Source of the DNA: Metallyticus violacea
Lineage: Eukaryota; Arthropoda; Insecta; Mantodea; Metallyticidae
Reading direction: 5' to 3'
Length of the DNA: 64,000 bases
Assembly (NCBI GenBank): GCA_030762175.1
Contig: JAUJEO010000019.1
Span: forward strand, 2,176,001 to 2,240,000
In this document: piece by piece, positions 47,232-60,738 of the stretch
Layout: each line of letters opens with the position of its first letter
How positions within the stretch are numbered: the stretch's first letter is position 1
Made by a program: the position numbers and the translations under genes
The notes under the pieces: model-generated
Seen by the model: only the letters and a program-made list of their open reading frames with translations
Databases searched by the model: none
What the model was told of the DNA's origin: nothing

Positions 47232-50200
47232 TAGTATAATGAAAGAGAACCAGTAATCTTAAATAAGAACGGAAAAAAGTGATTATAACGAAGTTTCCAA
47301 ACTTCGAAATAAAATTTTTTTCTTTTCGAGATTCTTTTCGCATAACATGCTTGTCTAAGGCTATCAAACAAGTATAATGAAAGAGAACAAGTTATCTCAA
47401 ATAAGAATGGAAAAAAAGTGATTCTAAGGAAGTTTCCAAACTTCGAAAAAAATTTTTTTTCTTTTCGAGATTCTTTGCGCATAATATGCTTGTCTGAGGC
47501 TATCAAACTAGTATAATGAAAGAGAACCAGTTATCTCAAATAAGAACGGAAAAAAAGTGATTCTAACGAAGTTTCCAAACTTCGAAAAAAAATTTTTTTC
47601 TTTTCGAGATTCTTTGCGCATAATATGCTTGTCTAAGGCTATCAAACAAGTATAATGAAGGAGAACAAGTTATCTCAAATAAGAATGGAAAAAAAGTGAT
47701 TCTAAGGAAGTTTCCAAACTTCGAAAAAAAATTTTTTTCTTTTCGAGATTCTTTGCGCATAATATGCTTGTCTGAGGCTATCAAACTAGTATAATGAAAG
47801 AGAACCAGTTATCTCAAATAAGAACGGAAAAAAAGTGATTCTAACGAGGTTTCCAATCTTCGAAAAAAAATTTTTTTCTTTTCTAGATTCTTTGCGCATA
47901 ATATGCTTTTCTAAGACTATCAAAATAGTATAATGAAAGAGAACCAGTTATCTCAAATAAGAACGGAAAAAAAGTGATTCTAACGAAGTTTCCAAACTTG
48001 GAAAAAAAATTTTTTTCTTTTCGAGATTCTTTGCGCATAATATGCTTGTCTAAGGCTATCAAACTAGTATAATGAAAGAGAACAAGTTATCTCAAATAAG
48101 AACGGAAAAAAAGGGATTCTAAAGAAGTTTCCAAACTTAGAAAAAAAATTTTTTTCTTTTCGATATTCTTTGCGCATAATATGCTTGTCTGAGGCTATCA
48201 AACTAGTATAATGAAAGAGAACCAGTTATCTCAGATAAGAACGGAAAAAAAGTGATTCTAACGAAGTTTCCAAACTTCGAAAAAAAATTTTTTTCTTTTC
48301 GAGATTCTTTGCGCATAATATGCTTGTCTAAGGCTATCAAACAAGTATAATGAAAGAGAACAAGTTATCTCAAATAAGAATGGAAAAAAAGTGATTCTAA
48401 CGAAGTTTCCAAACTTCGAAAAAAATTTTTTTTCTTTTCGAGATTCTTTGCGCATAATATGCTTGTCTGAGGCTATCAAACTAGTATAATGAAAGAGAAC
48501 CAGTTATCTCAGATAAGAATGGAAAAAAAGTGATTCTAACGAAGTTTCCAAACTTCGAAAAAAAATTTTTTTCATTTCGAGATTCTTTGCGCATACCTAT
48601 GCTTTTCTGAGGCTATCAAACTAGTATAATGAAAGAGAACCAGTTATCTCAAATAAGAACGGAAAAAAAGTGATTCCAACGAAGTTTCCAAACTTCGAAA
48701 AAAAAATTTTTTCTTTTAGAGATTCTTTGCGCATAATATGCTTTTCTGAGGCTATCAAAATAGTATAATGAAAGAGAACCAGTTATCTCAAATAAGAACG
48801 GAAAAAAAGTGATTCTAACGAAGTTTCCAAACTTCGAAATAAAATTTTTTTCTTTTCGAGATTCTTTGCGCATAATATGCTTGTCTGAGGCTATCAAACT
48901 AGTATAATGAAAGAGAACCAGTAATCTGAAATAAGAACGGAAAAAAAGTGATTCTAACGAAGTTTCCAAACTTCGAAAAAAAATTTTTTTCTTTTCGAGA
49001 TTCTTTGCGCATAATATGCTTGTCTAAGGCTATCAAACTAGTATAATGAAAGAGAACAAGTTATCTCAAATAAGAACGGAAAAAAAGTGATTCTAACGAA
49101 GTTTCCAAACTTCGAAAAAAAATTTTTTTCTTTTCGAGATTCTTTGCGCATCATATGCTTGTCTGAGGCTATCAAACTAGTATAATGAAGGAGAACCAGT
49201 AATCTTAAATAAGAGCGGAAAAAAAGTGATTCTAACGAAGTTTCCAAACTTCGAAAAAAAATTTTTTTCTTTTCGAGATTCTTTGCGCATAATATGCTTG
49301 TCTAAGGCTATCAAACTAGTATAATGAAAGAGAACAAGTTATCTCAAATAAGAATGTAAAAAAAGTGATTCTAAGGAAGTTTCCAAACTTCGAAAAAAAA
49401 TTTTTTTCTTTTCGAGATTCTTTGCGCATAATATGCTTGTCTGAGGCTATCAAACTAGTATAATGAAAGAGAACCAGTTATCTCAAATAAGAACGGAAAA
49501 AAAGTGATTCTAACGAGGTTTCCAATCTTCGAAAAAAAATTTTTTTCTTTTCGAGATTCTTTGCCCATAATATGCTTGTCTGAGGCTATCAAACTAGTAT
49601 AATGAAAGAGAACCAGTTATCTCAAATAAGAACGGAAAAAAAGTGATTCTAACGAGGTTTCCAATCTTCGAAAAAAAATTTTTTTCTTTTCTAGATTCTT
49701 TGCGCATAATATGCTTTTCTGAGACTATCAAACTAGTATAATGAAAGAGAACCAGTTATCTCAAATAAGAACGGAAAAAAAAAAATTCTAACGAAGTTTC
49801 CAAACTTCGAAAAAAATTTTTTTTCTTTTCGAGATTCTTTGCGCATAATATGCTTGTCTAAGGCTATCAAACTAGTATAATGAAAGAGAACAAGTTATCT
49901 CAAATAAGAACGGAAAAAAAGTGATTCTAACGAAGTTTCCAAACTTCGAAAAAAAATTTTTTTCTTTTCGAGATTCTTTGCGCATAATATGCTTGTCTAA
50001 GGCTATCAAACTAGTATAATGAAAGAGAACAAGTTATCTCAAATAAGAATGGAAAAAAAGTGATTCTAAGGAAGTTTCCAAACTTCGAAAAAAAATTTTT
50101 TTCTTTTCGAGATTCTTTGCGCATAATATGCTTGTCTGAGGCTATCAAACTAGTATAATGAAAGAGAACCAGTTATCTCAAATAAGAACGGAAAAAAAGT

Positions 50201-51754
50201 GATTCTAACGAAGTTTCCAAACTTCGAAAAAAATTTTTTTTCTTTTCGAGATTCTTTGCGCATAATATGCTTGTCTAAGGCTATCAAACTAGTATAATGA
50301 AAGAGAACAAGTTATCTCAAATAAGAACGGAAAAAAAGTGATTCTAACGATGTTTCCAAACTTCGAAAAAAATTTTTTTTCTTTTCGAGATTCTTTGCGC
50401 ATAATATGCTTGTCTGAGGCTATCAAACTAGCATAATGAAAGAGAACCAGTAATCTTAAATAAGAACGGAAAAAAAGTGTTATAACGAAGTTTCCAAACT
50501 TCGAAAAAAAATTTTTTTCTTTTCGAGATTCTTTGCGCATAATATGCTTGTCTAAGGCTATCAAACTAGTATAATGAAAGAGAACAAGTTATCTTAAATA
50601 AGAACGGAAAAAAATTGATTCTAACGAAGTTTCCAAACTTCTTAAAAAAATTTTTTTTATTTTCGAGATTCTTTGCGCATAATATGCTTGTCTAAGGCTA
50701 TCAAACTAGAATAATGAAAGAGAAGAAGTTATCTCAAATAAGAATGGAAAAAAAGTGATTCTAAGGAAGTTTCCAAACTTCGAAAAAAAATTTATTTCTT
50801 TTCGAGAATTATTGCGCATAATATGCTTGTCTAAGGCTATCAAACTAGTATAATGAAAGAGAACATGTTATATCAAATAAGAACGGAAAAAAAGTGATTC
50901 TAACGAAGTTTCCAAACTTCGAAAAAAAATTTATTTCTTTTCGAGAATTATTGCGCATAATATGCTTGTCTAAGGCTATCAAACTAGTATAATGAAAGAG
51001 AACATGTTATATCAAATAAGAACGGAAAAAATTGATTCTAACGAAGTTTCCAAACTTCGAAAAAACATTTTTTTCTTTTCGAGATTCTTTGCGCATAATA
51101 TGCTTGTCTGAGGCTATCAAACTAGTATAATGAAAGAGAACCAGTAATCTTAAATAGAACGGAAAAAAAGTGATTATAACGAAGTTTCCAAACTTCGAAA
51201 AAAAATTTTTTCTTTTCCAGATTCTTTGCGCATAATATGCTTGTCTAAGGCTATCAAACAAGTATAATGAAAGAGAACAAGTTATCTCAAATAAGAATGG
51301 AAAAAAAGTGATTCTAAGGAAGTTTCAAAAACTTCGAAAAAAAATTTTTTTCTTTTCGAGATTCTTTGCGCATAATATGCTTGTCTGAGGCTATCAAAAT
51401 AGTATAATGAAAGAGAACCAGTTATCTCAAATAAGAACGGAAAAAAGTGATTCTAACGAAGTTTCCAAACTTCGAAAAAAAATTTTTTTCTTTTCGAGAT
51501 TCTTTGCGCATAATATGCTTGTCTAAGGCTATCAAACAAGTATAATGAAAGAGAACAAGTTATCTCAAATAAGAATGGAAAAAAAGTGATTCTAAGGAAG
51601 TTTCCAAACTTCGAAAAAAAATTTTTTTCTTTTCGAGATTCTTTGCGCATAATATGCTTGTCTAAGGCTATCAAACTAGTATAATGAAAGAGAACAAGTT
51701 ATCTTAAATAAGAACGGAAAAAAAGTGATTCTAACGAAGTTTCCAAACTTCGAA
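47232..51754 (+). repeat. 4,584-bp (33-monomer) repeat, second unit
   Basis: Matches 42.65-47.17 kb at a spacing of 4,584 bp, and at a spacing of 43,880 bp it also matches 3.35-7.87 kb. Near 51025 one base is lost and G becomes T (GGAAAAAATTGATTC), which reduces the spacing to 4,583 bp; the same lesion is at 58111. From 49785 it overlaps the 7,086-bp unit. Confidence 0.8.
48591..48602 (+). repeat. GCATACCTATGC marker, copy 9
   Basis: 4,584 bp after copy 8; TTTTCATTTCGAG form with AATGGAAAAAAAG, like copy 2. Confidence 0.9.
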
Positions 51755-52341
51755 AAAAAATTTTTTTCTTTTCGAGATTCTTTGCGCATAATATGCTTGT
51801 CTAAGGCTATCAAACTAGTATAATGAAAGAGAACAAGTTATCTCAAATAAGAATGGAAAAAAAGTGATTCTAAGGAAGTTTCCAAACTTCAAAAAAAAAT
51901 TTTTTTCTTTTCGAGATTCTTTGCGCATAATATGCTTGTCTGAGGCTATCAAACTAGTATAATGAAAGAGAACCAGTTATCTCAAATAAGAACGGAAAAA
52001 AAGTGATTCTAACGAAGTTTCCAAACTTCGAAATAAAATTTTAATCTTTTCGAGATTCTTTGCGCAAAATATGCTTGTCTGAGGCTATCAAACTAGTATA
52101 ATGAAAGAGAACCAGTAATCTTAAATAAGAACGGAAAAAAAGTGATTCCAACGAAGTTTCCAAACTTCGAAAAAAAAATTTTTTCTTTTCGAGATTCTTT
52201 GCGCATAATATGCTTGTCTGAGGCTATCAAACTAGTATAATGAAAGAGAACCAGTTATCTCAGATAAGAATGGAAAAAAAGTGATTCTACCGAAGTTTCC
52301 AAACTTCGAAAAAAAATTTTTTTCTTTTCGAGATTCTTTGC

Positions 52342-52353
52342 GCATACCTATGC
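52342..52353 (+). repeat. GCATACCTATGC marker, copy 10
   Basis: 3,751 bp after copy 9; CTACCG form, matching copy 3 at a spacing of 43,879 bp. Confidence 0.9.
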
Positions 52354-52679
52354 TTTTCTGAGGCTATCAAACTAGTATAATGAAAGAGAACCAGTTATCT
52401 CAAATAAGAACGGAAAAAAAGTGATTCCAACGAAGTTTCCAAACTTCGAAAAAAAAATTTTTTCTTTTAGAGATTCTTTGCGCATAATATGCTTTTCTGA
52501 GGCTATCAAAATAGTATAATGAAAGAGAACCAGTTATCTCAAATAAGAACGGAAAAAAAGTGATTCTAACGAAGTTTCCAAACTTCGAAATAAAATTTTT
52601 TTCTTTTCGAGATTCTTTGCGCATAATATGCTTGTCTGAGGCTATCAAACTAGTATAATGAAAGAGAACGAGTAATCTT

Positions 52680-53652
52680 AAATAAGAACGGAAAAAAAGT
52701 GATTCTAACGAAGTTTCCAAACTTCGAAAAAAAATTTTTTTCTTTTCGAGATTCTTTGCGCATAATATGCTTGTCTAAGGCTATCAAACTAGTATAATGA
52801 AAGAGAACAAGTTATCTCAAATAAGAATGTAAAAAAAGTGATTCTAAGGAAGTTTCCAAACTTCGAAAAAAAATTTTTTTCTTTTCGAGATTCTTTGCGC
52901 ATAATATGCTTGTCTGAGGCTATCAAACTAGTATAATGAAAGAGAACCAGTTATCTCAAATAAGAACGGAAAAAAAGTGATTCTAACGAGGTTTCCAATC
53001 TTCGAAAAAAAAATTTTTTCTTTTCTAGATTCTTTGCGTATAATATGCTTTTCTGAGACTATCAAACTAGTATAATGAAAGAGAACCAGTTATCTCAAAT
53101 AAGAACGGAAAAAAAGTGATTCTAACGAAGTTTCCAAACTTCGAAAAAAATTTTTTTTCTTTTCGAGATTCTTTGCGCATAATATGCTTGTCTAAGGCTA
53201 TCAAACTAGTATAATGAAAGAGAACAAGTTATCTCAAATAAGAACGGAAAAAAAGTGATTCTAACGAAGTTTCCAAACTTCGAAAAAAAATTTTTTTCTT
53301 TTCGAGATTCTTTGCGCATAATATGCTTGTCTGAGGCTATCAAACTAGTATAATGAAAGAGAACCAGTAATCTTAAATAAGAACGGAAAAAAAGTGTTTC
53401 TAACGAAGTTTCTAAACTTCGAAAAAAAATTTTTTTCTTTTCGAGATTCTTTGCGCATAATATGCTTGTCTAAGGCTATCAAACTAGTATAATGAAAGAG
53501 AACAAGTTATCTCAAATAAGAATGGAAAAAAAGTGATTACTAGGAAGTTTCCAAACTTCGAAAAAAAATTTTTTTCTTTTCGAGATTCTTTGCGCATAAT
53601 ATGCTTGTCTAAGGCTATCAAACTAGTATAATGAAAGAGAACAAGTTATCTT
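52680..53652 (+). repeat. 973-bp 7-monomer unit 1 (third location)
   Basis: Same barcodes as 8801-9773, displaced by 43,879 bp. It is followed by a second unit that is cut short at 54569 by a three-monomer loss. Confidence 0.8.
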
Positions 53653-54569
53653 AAATAAGAACGGAAAAAAAGTGATTCTAACGAAGTTTCCAAACTTCGA
53701 AAAAAAATTTTTTTCTTTTCGAGATTCTTTGCGCATAATATGCTTGTCTAAGGCTATCAAACTAGTATAATGAAAGAGAACAAGTTATCTCAAATAAGAA
53801 TGTAAAAAAAGTGATTCTAAGGAAGTTTCCAAACTTCGAAAAAAAATTTTTTTCTTTTCGAGATTCTTTGCGCATAATATGCTTGTCTGAGGCTATCAAA
53901 CTAGTATAATGAAAGAGAACCAGTTATCTCAAATAAGAACGGAAAAAAAGTGATTCTAACGAGGTTTCCAATCTTCGAAAAAAAAATTTTTTCTTTTCTA
54001 GATTCTTTGCGTATAATATGCTTTTCTGAGACTATCAAACTAGTATAATGAAAGAGAACCAGTTATCTCAAATAAGAACGGAAAAAAAGTGATTCTAACG
54101 AAGTTTCCAAACTTCGAAAAAAATTTTTTTTCTTTTCGAGATTCTTTGCGCATAATATGCTTGTCTAAGGCTATCAAACTAGTATAATGAAAGAGAACAA
54201 GTTATCTCAAATAAGAACGGAAAAAAAGTGATTCTAACGAAGTTTCCAAACTTCGAAAAAGAATTTTTTTCTTTTCGAGATTCTTTGCGCATAATATGCT
54301 TGTCTGAGGCTATCAAACTAGTATAATGAAAGAGAACCAGTAATCTTAAATAAGAACGGAAAGAAAGTGTTTCTAACGAAGTTTCTAAACTTCGAAAAAA
54401 AATTTTTTTCTTTTCGAGATTCTTTGCGCATAATATGCTTGTCTAAGGCTATCAAACTAGTATAATGAAAGAGAACAAGTTATCTCAAATAAGAATGGAA
54501 AAAAAGTGATTACTAGGAAGTTTCCAAACTTCGAAAAAAAATTTTTTTCTTTTCGAGATTCTTTGCGCA
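53653..54569 (+). repeat. 973-bp 7-monomer unit 2, truncated (third location)
   Basis: Starts like 9774-10746 but ends in the ATTACTAGG monomer, after which the sequence jumps to a copy of 11108. It has private changes GAAAAAGAATTTT and GGAAAGAAAGTG. Confidence 0.8.
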
Positions 54570-54570
54570 A
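54549..54570 (+). other. Junction of a three-monomer (417 bp) deletion
   Basis: The left flank corresponds to 10670-10690, the right flank, beginning with the A of GCAAAATATGC, to 11108. Exactly 417 bp (3 x 139) is missing relative to 10.7-11.1 and 17.6-18.1 kb. The same junction is at 61656 because it lies within the 7,086-bp unit. Confidence 0.82.
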
Positions 54571-55039
54571 AATATGCTTGTCTGAGGCTATCAAACTAGT
54601 ATAATGAAAGAGAACCAGTAATCTTAAATAAGAACGGAAAAAAAGTGATTCTAACGAAGTTTCCTAACTTCGAAAAAAAAATTTTTTCTTTTCGAGATTC
54701 TTTGCGCATAATATGCTTGTCTAAGGCTATCAAACTAGTATAATGAAAGAGAACAAGTTATCTCAAATAAAAACGGAAAAAAAGTGATTCTAACGAAGTT
54801 TCCAAACTTCGAAAAAAAAATTTTTTCTTTTCGAGATTCTTTGCGCATAATATGCTTGTCTGAGGCTATCAAACTAGTATAATGAAAGAGAACCAGTAAT
54901 CTTAAATAAGAACGGAAAAAAAGTGATTATAACGAAGTTTCCAAACTTCGAAAAAAAATTTTTTCTTTTCGAGATTCTTTGCGCATAATTTGCTTGTCTG
55001 AGGCTATCAAACTAGTATAATGAAAGAGAACCAGTTATC

Positions 55040-55866
55040 TCAAATAAGAACGGAAAAAAAGTGATTCTAACGAAGTTTCCAAACTTCGAAAAAAATTTTT
55101 TTTCTTTTCGAGATTCTTTGCGCATAATATGCTTGTCTGAGGCTATCAAACTAGTATAATGAAAGAGAACCAGTAATCTGAAATAAGAACGGAAAAAAAG
55201 TGATTATAACGAAATTTCCAAACTTCGAAAAAAAATTTTTTTCTTTTCGAGATTCTTTGCGCATAATATGCTTGTCTAATGCTATCAAACTAGTATAATG
55301 AAAGAGAACAAGTTATCTTAAATAAGAACGGAAAAAAAGTGATTCTAACGAAGTTTCCAAACTTCTTAAAAAAAATTTTTTTCTTTTCGAGATTCTTTGC
55401 GCATAATATGCTTGTCTAAGGCTATCAAACTAGAATAATGAAAGAGAAGAAGTTATCTCAAATAAGAATGGAAAAAAAGTGATTCTAAGGAAGTTTCCAA
55501 ACTTCGAAAAAAATTTTTTTTCTTTTCCAGATTATTTGCGCATAATATGCTTGTCTGAGGCTATCAAACTAGTATAATGAAAGAGAACCAGTTATCTCAA
55601 ATAAGAAAGGAAAAAAAGTGATTCTAACGAGGTTTCCAATCTTCGAAAAAAAATTTTTTTCTTTTCTAGATTCTTTGCGCATAATATGCTTTTCTGAGGC
55701 TATCAAACTAGTATAATGAAAGACAACCAGTTATCTCAAATAAGAACGGAAAAAAAGTGATTCTAACGAAGTTTCCAAACTTCGAAAAAAAATTTATTTC
55801 TTTTCGAGAATATTTGCGCATAATATGCTTGTCTAAGGCTATCAAACTAGTATAATGAAAGAGAAC
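55040..55866 (+). repeat. Six-monomer block shared with 22.0-22.8 kb and 28.5-29.3 kb
   Basis: A distinctive run, ATAACGAAATTTCC, then CTTCTTAAAA, AGAATAATG with GAGAAGAAG, CCAGATTATTTGC, GAAAGGAAAA, GAAAGACAACC and TTTATTTC with GAGAATATTTGC, occurs in the same order at about 22.00-22.83 kb (spacing 33,039 bp), in the 6.5-kb copy near 28.5 kb, and again near 62.1 kb. It links the right third of the array to the 19-32 kb region. Confidence 0.8.
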
Positions 55867-58800
55867 ATGTTATCTCAAATAAGAACGGAAAAAAAGTGAT
55901 TCTAACGAAGTTTCCAAACTTCGAAAAAAAATTTTTTTCTTTTCGAGAGTCTTTGCGCATAATATGCTTGTCTGAGGCTATCAAACTAGTATAATGAAAG
56001 AGAACCAGTAATCTTAAATAAGAACGGAAAAAAAGTGATTATAACGAAGTTTCCAAACTTCGAAAAAAAATTTTTTCTTTTCGAGATTCTTTGCGCATAA
56101 TATGCTTGTCTAAGGCTATCAAACAAGTATAATGAAAGAGAACAAGTTATCTCAAATAAAAATGGAAAAAAAGTGATTCTAAGGAAGTTTCCAAACTTCG
56201 AAAAAAAATTTTTTTCTTTTCGAGATTCTTTGCGCATAATATGCTTGTCTGAGGCTATCAAACTAGTATAATGAAAGAGAACCAGTTATCTCAAATAAGA
56301 ACGGAAAAAAAGTGATTCTAACGAAGTTTCCAAACTTCGAAAAAAAAATTTTTTCTTTTCGAGATTCTTTGCGCATAATATGCTTGTCTAGGGCTATCAA
56401 ACAAGTATAATGAAAGAGAACAAGTTATCTCAAATAAGAATGGAAAAAAAGTGATTCTAAGGAAGTTTCCAAACTTCGAAAAAAAATTTTTTTCTTTTCG
56501 AGATTCTTTGCGCATAATATGCTTGTCTAAGGCTATCAAACTAGTATAATGAAAGAGAACAAGTTATCTTAAATAAGAACGGAAAAAAAGTGATTCTAAC
56601 GAAGTTTCCAAACTTCGAAAAAAAATTTTTTTCTTTTCGAGATTCTTTGCGCATAATATGCTTGTCTAAGGCTATCAAACTAGTATAATGAAAGAGAACA
56701 AGTTATCTCAAATAAGAATGGAAAAAAAGTGATTCTAAGGAAGTTTCCAAACTTCGAAAAAAAATTTTTTTCTTTTCGAGATTCTTTGCGCATAATATGC
56801 TTGTCTGAGGCTATCAAACTTGTATAATGAAAGAGAACCAGTTATCTCAAATAAGAACGGAAAAAAAGTGATTCTAACGAAGTTTCCAAACTTCGAAAAA
56901 AATTTTTTTTCTTTTCGAGATTCTTTGCGCATAATATGCTTGTCTAAGGCTATCAAACTAGTATAATGAAAGAGAACAAGTTATCTCAAATAAGAACGGA
57001 AAAAAAGTGATTCTAACGAAGTTTCCAAACTTCGAAAAAAAATTTTTTTCTTTTCGAGATTCTTTGCGCATAATATGCTTGTCTAAGGCTATCAAACTAG
57101 TATAATGAAAGAGAACAAGTTATCTCAAATAAGAATGGAAAAAAAGTGATTCTAAGGAAGTTTCCAAACTTCGAAAAAAAATTTTTTTCTTTTCGAGATT
57201 CTTTGCGCATAATATGCTTGTCTGAGGCTATCAAACTAGTATAATGAAAGAGAACCAGTTATCTCAAATAAGAACGGAAAAAAAGTGATTCTAACGAAGT
57301 TTCCAAACTTCGAAAAAAATTTTTTTTCTTTTCGAGATTCTTTGCGCATAATATGCTTGTCTAAGGCTATCAAACTAGTATAATGAAAGAGAACAAGTTA
57401 TCTCAAATAAGAACGGAAAAAAAGTGATTCTAACGATGTTTCCAAACTTCGAAAAAAATTTTTTTTCTTTTCGAGATTCTTTGCGCATAATATGCTTGTC
57501 TGAGGCTATCAAACTAGCATAATGAAAGAGAACCAGTAATCTTAAATAAGAACGGAAAAAAAGTGTTATAACGAAGTTTCCAAACTTCGAAAAAAAATTT
57601 TTTTCTTTTCGAGATTCTTTGCGCATAATATGCTTGTCTAAGGCTATCAAACTAGTATAATGAAAGAGAACAAGTTATCTTAAATAAGAACGGAAAAAAA
57701 TTGATTCTAACGAAGTTTCCAAACTTCTTAAAAAAATTTTTTTTATTTTCGAGATTCTTTGCGCATAATATGCTTGTCTAAGGCTATCAAACTAGAATAA
57801 TGAAAGAGAAGAAGTTATCTCAAATAAGAATGGAAAAAAAGTGATTCTAAGGAAGTTTCCAAACTTCGAAAAAAAATTTATTTCTTTTCGAGAATTATTG
57901 CGCATAATATGCTTGTCTAAGGCTATCAAACTAGTATAATGAAAGAGAACATGTTATATCAAATAAGAACGGAAAAAAAGTGATTCTAACGAAGTTTCCA
58001 AACTTCGAAAAAAAATTTATTTCTTTTCGAGAATTATTGCGCATAATATGCTTGTCTAAGGCTATCAAACTAGTATAATGAAAGAGAACATGTTATATCA
58101 AATAAGAACGGAAAAAATTGATTCTAACGAAGTTTCCAAACTTCGAAAAAACATTTTTTTCTTTTCGAGATTCTTTGCGCATAATATGCTTGTCTGAGGC
58201 TATCAAACTAGTATAATGAAAGAGAACCAGTAATCTTAAATAGAACGGAAAAAAAGTGATTATAACGAAGTTTCCAAACTTCGAAAAAAAATTTTTTCTT
58301 TTCCAGATTCTTTGCGCATAATATGCTTGTCTAAGGCTATCAAACAAGTATAATGAAAGAGAACAAGTTATCTCAAATAAGAATGGAAAAAAAGTGATTC
58401 TAAGGAAGTTTCAAAAACTTCGAAAAAAAATTTTTTTCTTTTCGAGATTCTTTGCGCATAATATGCTTGTCTGAGGCTATCAAAATAGTATAATGAAAGA
58501 GAACCAGTTATCTCAAATAAGAACGGAAAAAAGTGATTCTAACGAAGTTTCCAAACTTCGAAAAAAAATTTTTTTCTTTTCGAGATTCTTTGCGCATAAT
58601 ATGCTTGTCTAAGGCTATCAAACAAGTATAATGAAAGAGAACAAGTTATCTCAAATAAGAATGGAAAAAAAGTGATTCTAAGGAAGTTTCCAAACTTCGA
58701 AAAAAAATTTTTTTCTTTTCGAGATTCTTTGCGCATAATATGCTTGTCTAAGGCTATCAAACTAGTATAATGAAAGAGAACAAGTTATCTTAAATAAGAA

Positions 58801-59427
58801 CGGAAAAAAAGTGATTCTAACGAAGTTTCCAAACTTCGAAAAAAAATTTTTTTCTTTTCGAGATTCTTTGCGCATAATATGCTTGTCTAAGGCTATCAAA
58901 CTAGTATAATGAAAGAGAACAAGTTATCTCAAATAAGAATGGAAAAAAAGTGATTCTAAGGAAGTTTCCAAACTTCAAAAAAAAATTTTTTTCTTTTCGA
59001 GATTCTTTGCGCATAATATGCTTGTCTGAGGCTATCAAACTAGTATAATGAAAGAGAACCAGTTATCTCAAATAAGAACGGAAAAAAAGTGATTCTAACG
59101 AAGTTTCCAAACTTCGAAATAAAATTTTAATCTTTTCGAGATTCTTTGCGCAAAATATGCTTGTCTGAGGCTATCAAACTAGTATAATGAAAGAGAACCA
59201 GTAATCTTAAATAAGAACGGAAAAAAAGTGATTCCAACGAAGTTTCCAAACTTCGAAAAAAAAATTTTTTCTTTTCGAGATTCTTTGCGCATAATATGCT
59301 TGTCTGAGGCTATCAAACTAGTATAATGAAAGAGAACCAGTTATCTCAGATAAGAATGGAAAAAAAGTGATTCTACCGAAGTTTCCAAACTTCGAAAAAA
59401 AATTTTTTTCTTTTCGAGATTCTTTGC

Positions 59428-59439
59428 GCATACCTATGC
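59428..59439 (+). repeat. GCATACCTATGC marker, copy 11
   Basis: 7,086 bp after copy 10, with the same CTACCG form, as expected for the 51-monomer duplication. Confidence 0.9.
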
Positions 59440-59765
59440 TTTTCTGAGGCTATCAAACTAGTATAATGAAAGAGAACCAGTTATCTCAAATAAGAACGGA
59501 AAAAAAGTGATTCCAACGAAGTTTCCAAACTTCGAAAAAAAAATTTTTTCTTTTAGAGATTCTTTGCGCATAATATGCTTTTCTGAGGCTATCAAAATAG
59601 TATAATGAAAGAGAACCAGTTATCTCAAATAAGAACGGAAAAAAAGTGATTCTAACGAAGTTTCCAAACTTCGAAATAAAATTTTTTTCTTTTCGAGATT
59701 CTTTGCGCATAATATGCTTGTCTGAGGCTATCAAACTAGTATAATGAAAGAGAACGAGTAATCTT

Positions 59766-60738
59766 AAATAAGAACGGAAAAAAAGTGATTCTAACGAAGT
59801 TTCCAAACTTCGAAAAAAAATTTTTTTCTTTTCGAGATTCTTTGCGCATAATATGCTTGTCTAAGGCTATCAAACTAGTATAATGAAAGAGAACAAGTTA
59901 TCTCAAATAAGAATGTAAAAAAAGTGATTCTAAGGAAGTTTCCAAACTTCGAAAAAAAATTTTTTTCTTTTCGAGATTCTTTGCGCATAATATGCTTGTC
60001 TGAGGCTATCAAACTAGTATAATGAAAGAGAACCAGTTATCTCAAATAAGAACGGAAAAAAAGTGATTCTAACGAGGTTTCCAATCTTCGAAAAAAAAAT
60101 TTTTTCTTTTCTAGATTCTTTGCGTATAATATGCTTTTCTGAGACTATCAAACTAGTATAATGAAAGAGAACCAGTTATCTCAAATAAGAACGGAAAAAA
60201 AGTGATTCTAACGAAGTTTCCAAACTTCGAAAAAAATTTTTTTTCTTTTCGAGATTCTTTGCGCATAATATGCTTGTCTAAGGCTATCAAACTAGTATAA
60301 TGAAAGAGAACAAGTTATCTCAAATAAGAACGGAAAAAAAGTGATTCTAACGAAGTTTCCAAACTTCGAAAAAAAATTTTTTTCTTTTCGAGATTCTTTG
60401 CGCATAATATGCTTGTCTGAGGCTATCAAACTAGTATAATGAAAGAGAACCAGTAATCTTAAATAAGAACGGAAAAAAAGTGTTTCTAACGAAGTTTCTA
60501 AACTTCGAAAAAAAATTTTTTTCTTTTCGAGATTCTTTGCGCATAATATGCTTGTCTAAGGCTATCAAACTAGTATAATGAAAGAGAACAAGTTATCTCA
60601 AATAAGAATGGAAAAAAAGTGATTACTAGGAAGTTTCCAAACTTCGAAAAAAAATTTTTTTCTTTTCGAGATTCTTTGCGCATAATATGCTTGTCTAAGG
60701 CTATCAAACTAGTATAATGAAAGAGAACAAGTTATCTT
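59766..60738 (+). repeat. 973-bp 7-monomer unit 1 (fourth location)
   Basis: Copy of 52680-53652, displaced by 7,086 bp, with ATTACTAGG near 60623. Confidence 0.8.

Larger units (their letters stand above)
43742..54569 (+). repeat. Long-range copy of 1-10690 (spacing about 43.88 kb)
   Basis: The order of barcodes over the first 10.69 kb of the window is repeated here: two GCATACCTATGC-headed blocks, the 33-monomer block, the 695-bp-apart pair, and the nested 973-bp units. The spacing is 43,741 bp at the left, 43,880 bp after the one-monomer deletion at 2.16 kb, and 43,879 bp after the one-base loss at 51.03 kb. That is about 316 monomers. Whether this is one segmental duplication or stepwise exchange cannot be told from the window. 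Confidence 0.75.
49785..56870 (+). repeat. 7,086-bp (51-monomer) tandem duplication, copy 1
   Basis: Every private variant I checked has a partner 7,086 bp downstream: GGAAAAAATTGATTC (51025), GAAAAAGAATTTT (54255), GGAAAGAAAGTG (54359), GTCTAATGC (55274), GAGAGTC (55946), AAATAAAAATGG (56154), GTCTAGGGC (56386). Matching starts at 49785; bases just left differ (A11 run against A7GTG). Confidence 0.92.
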
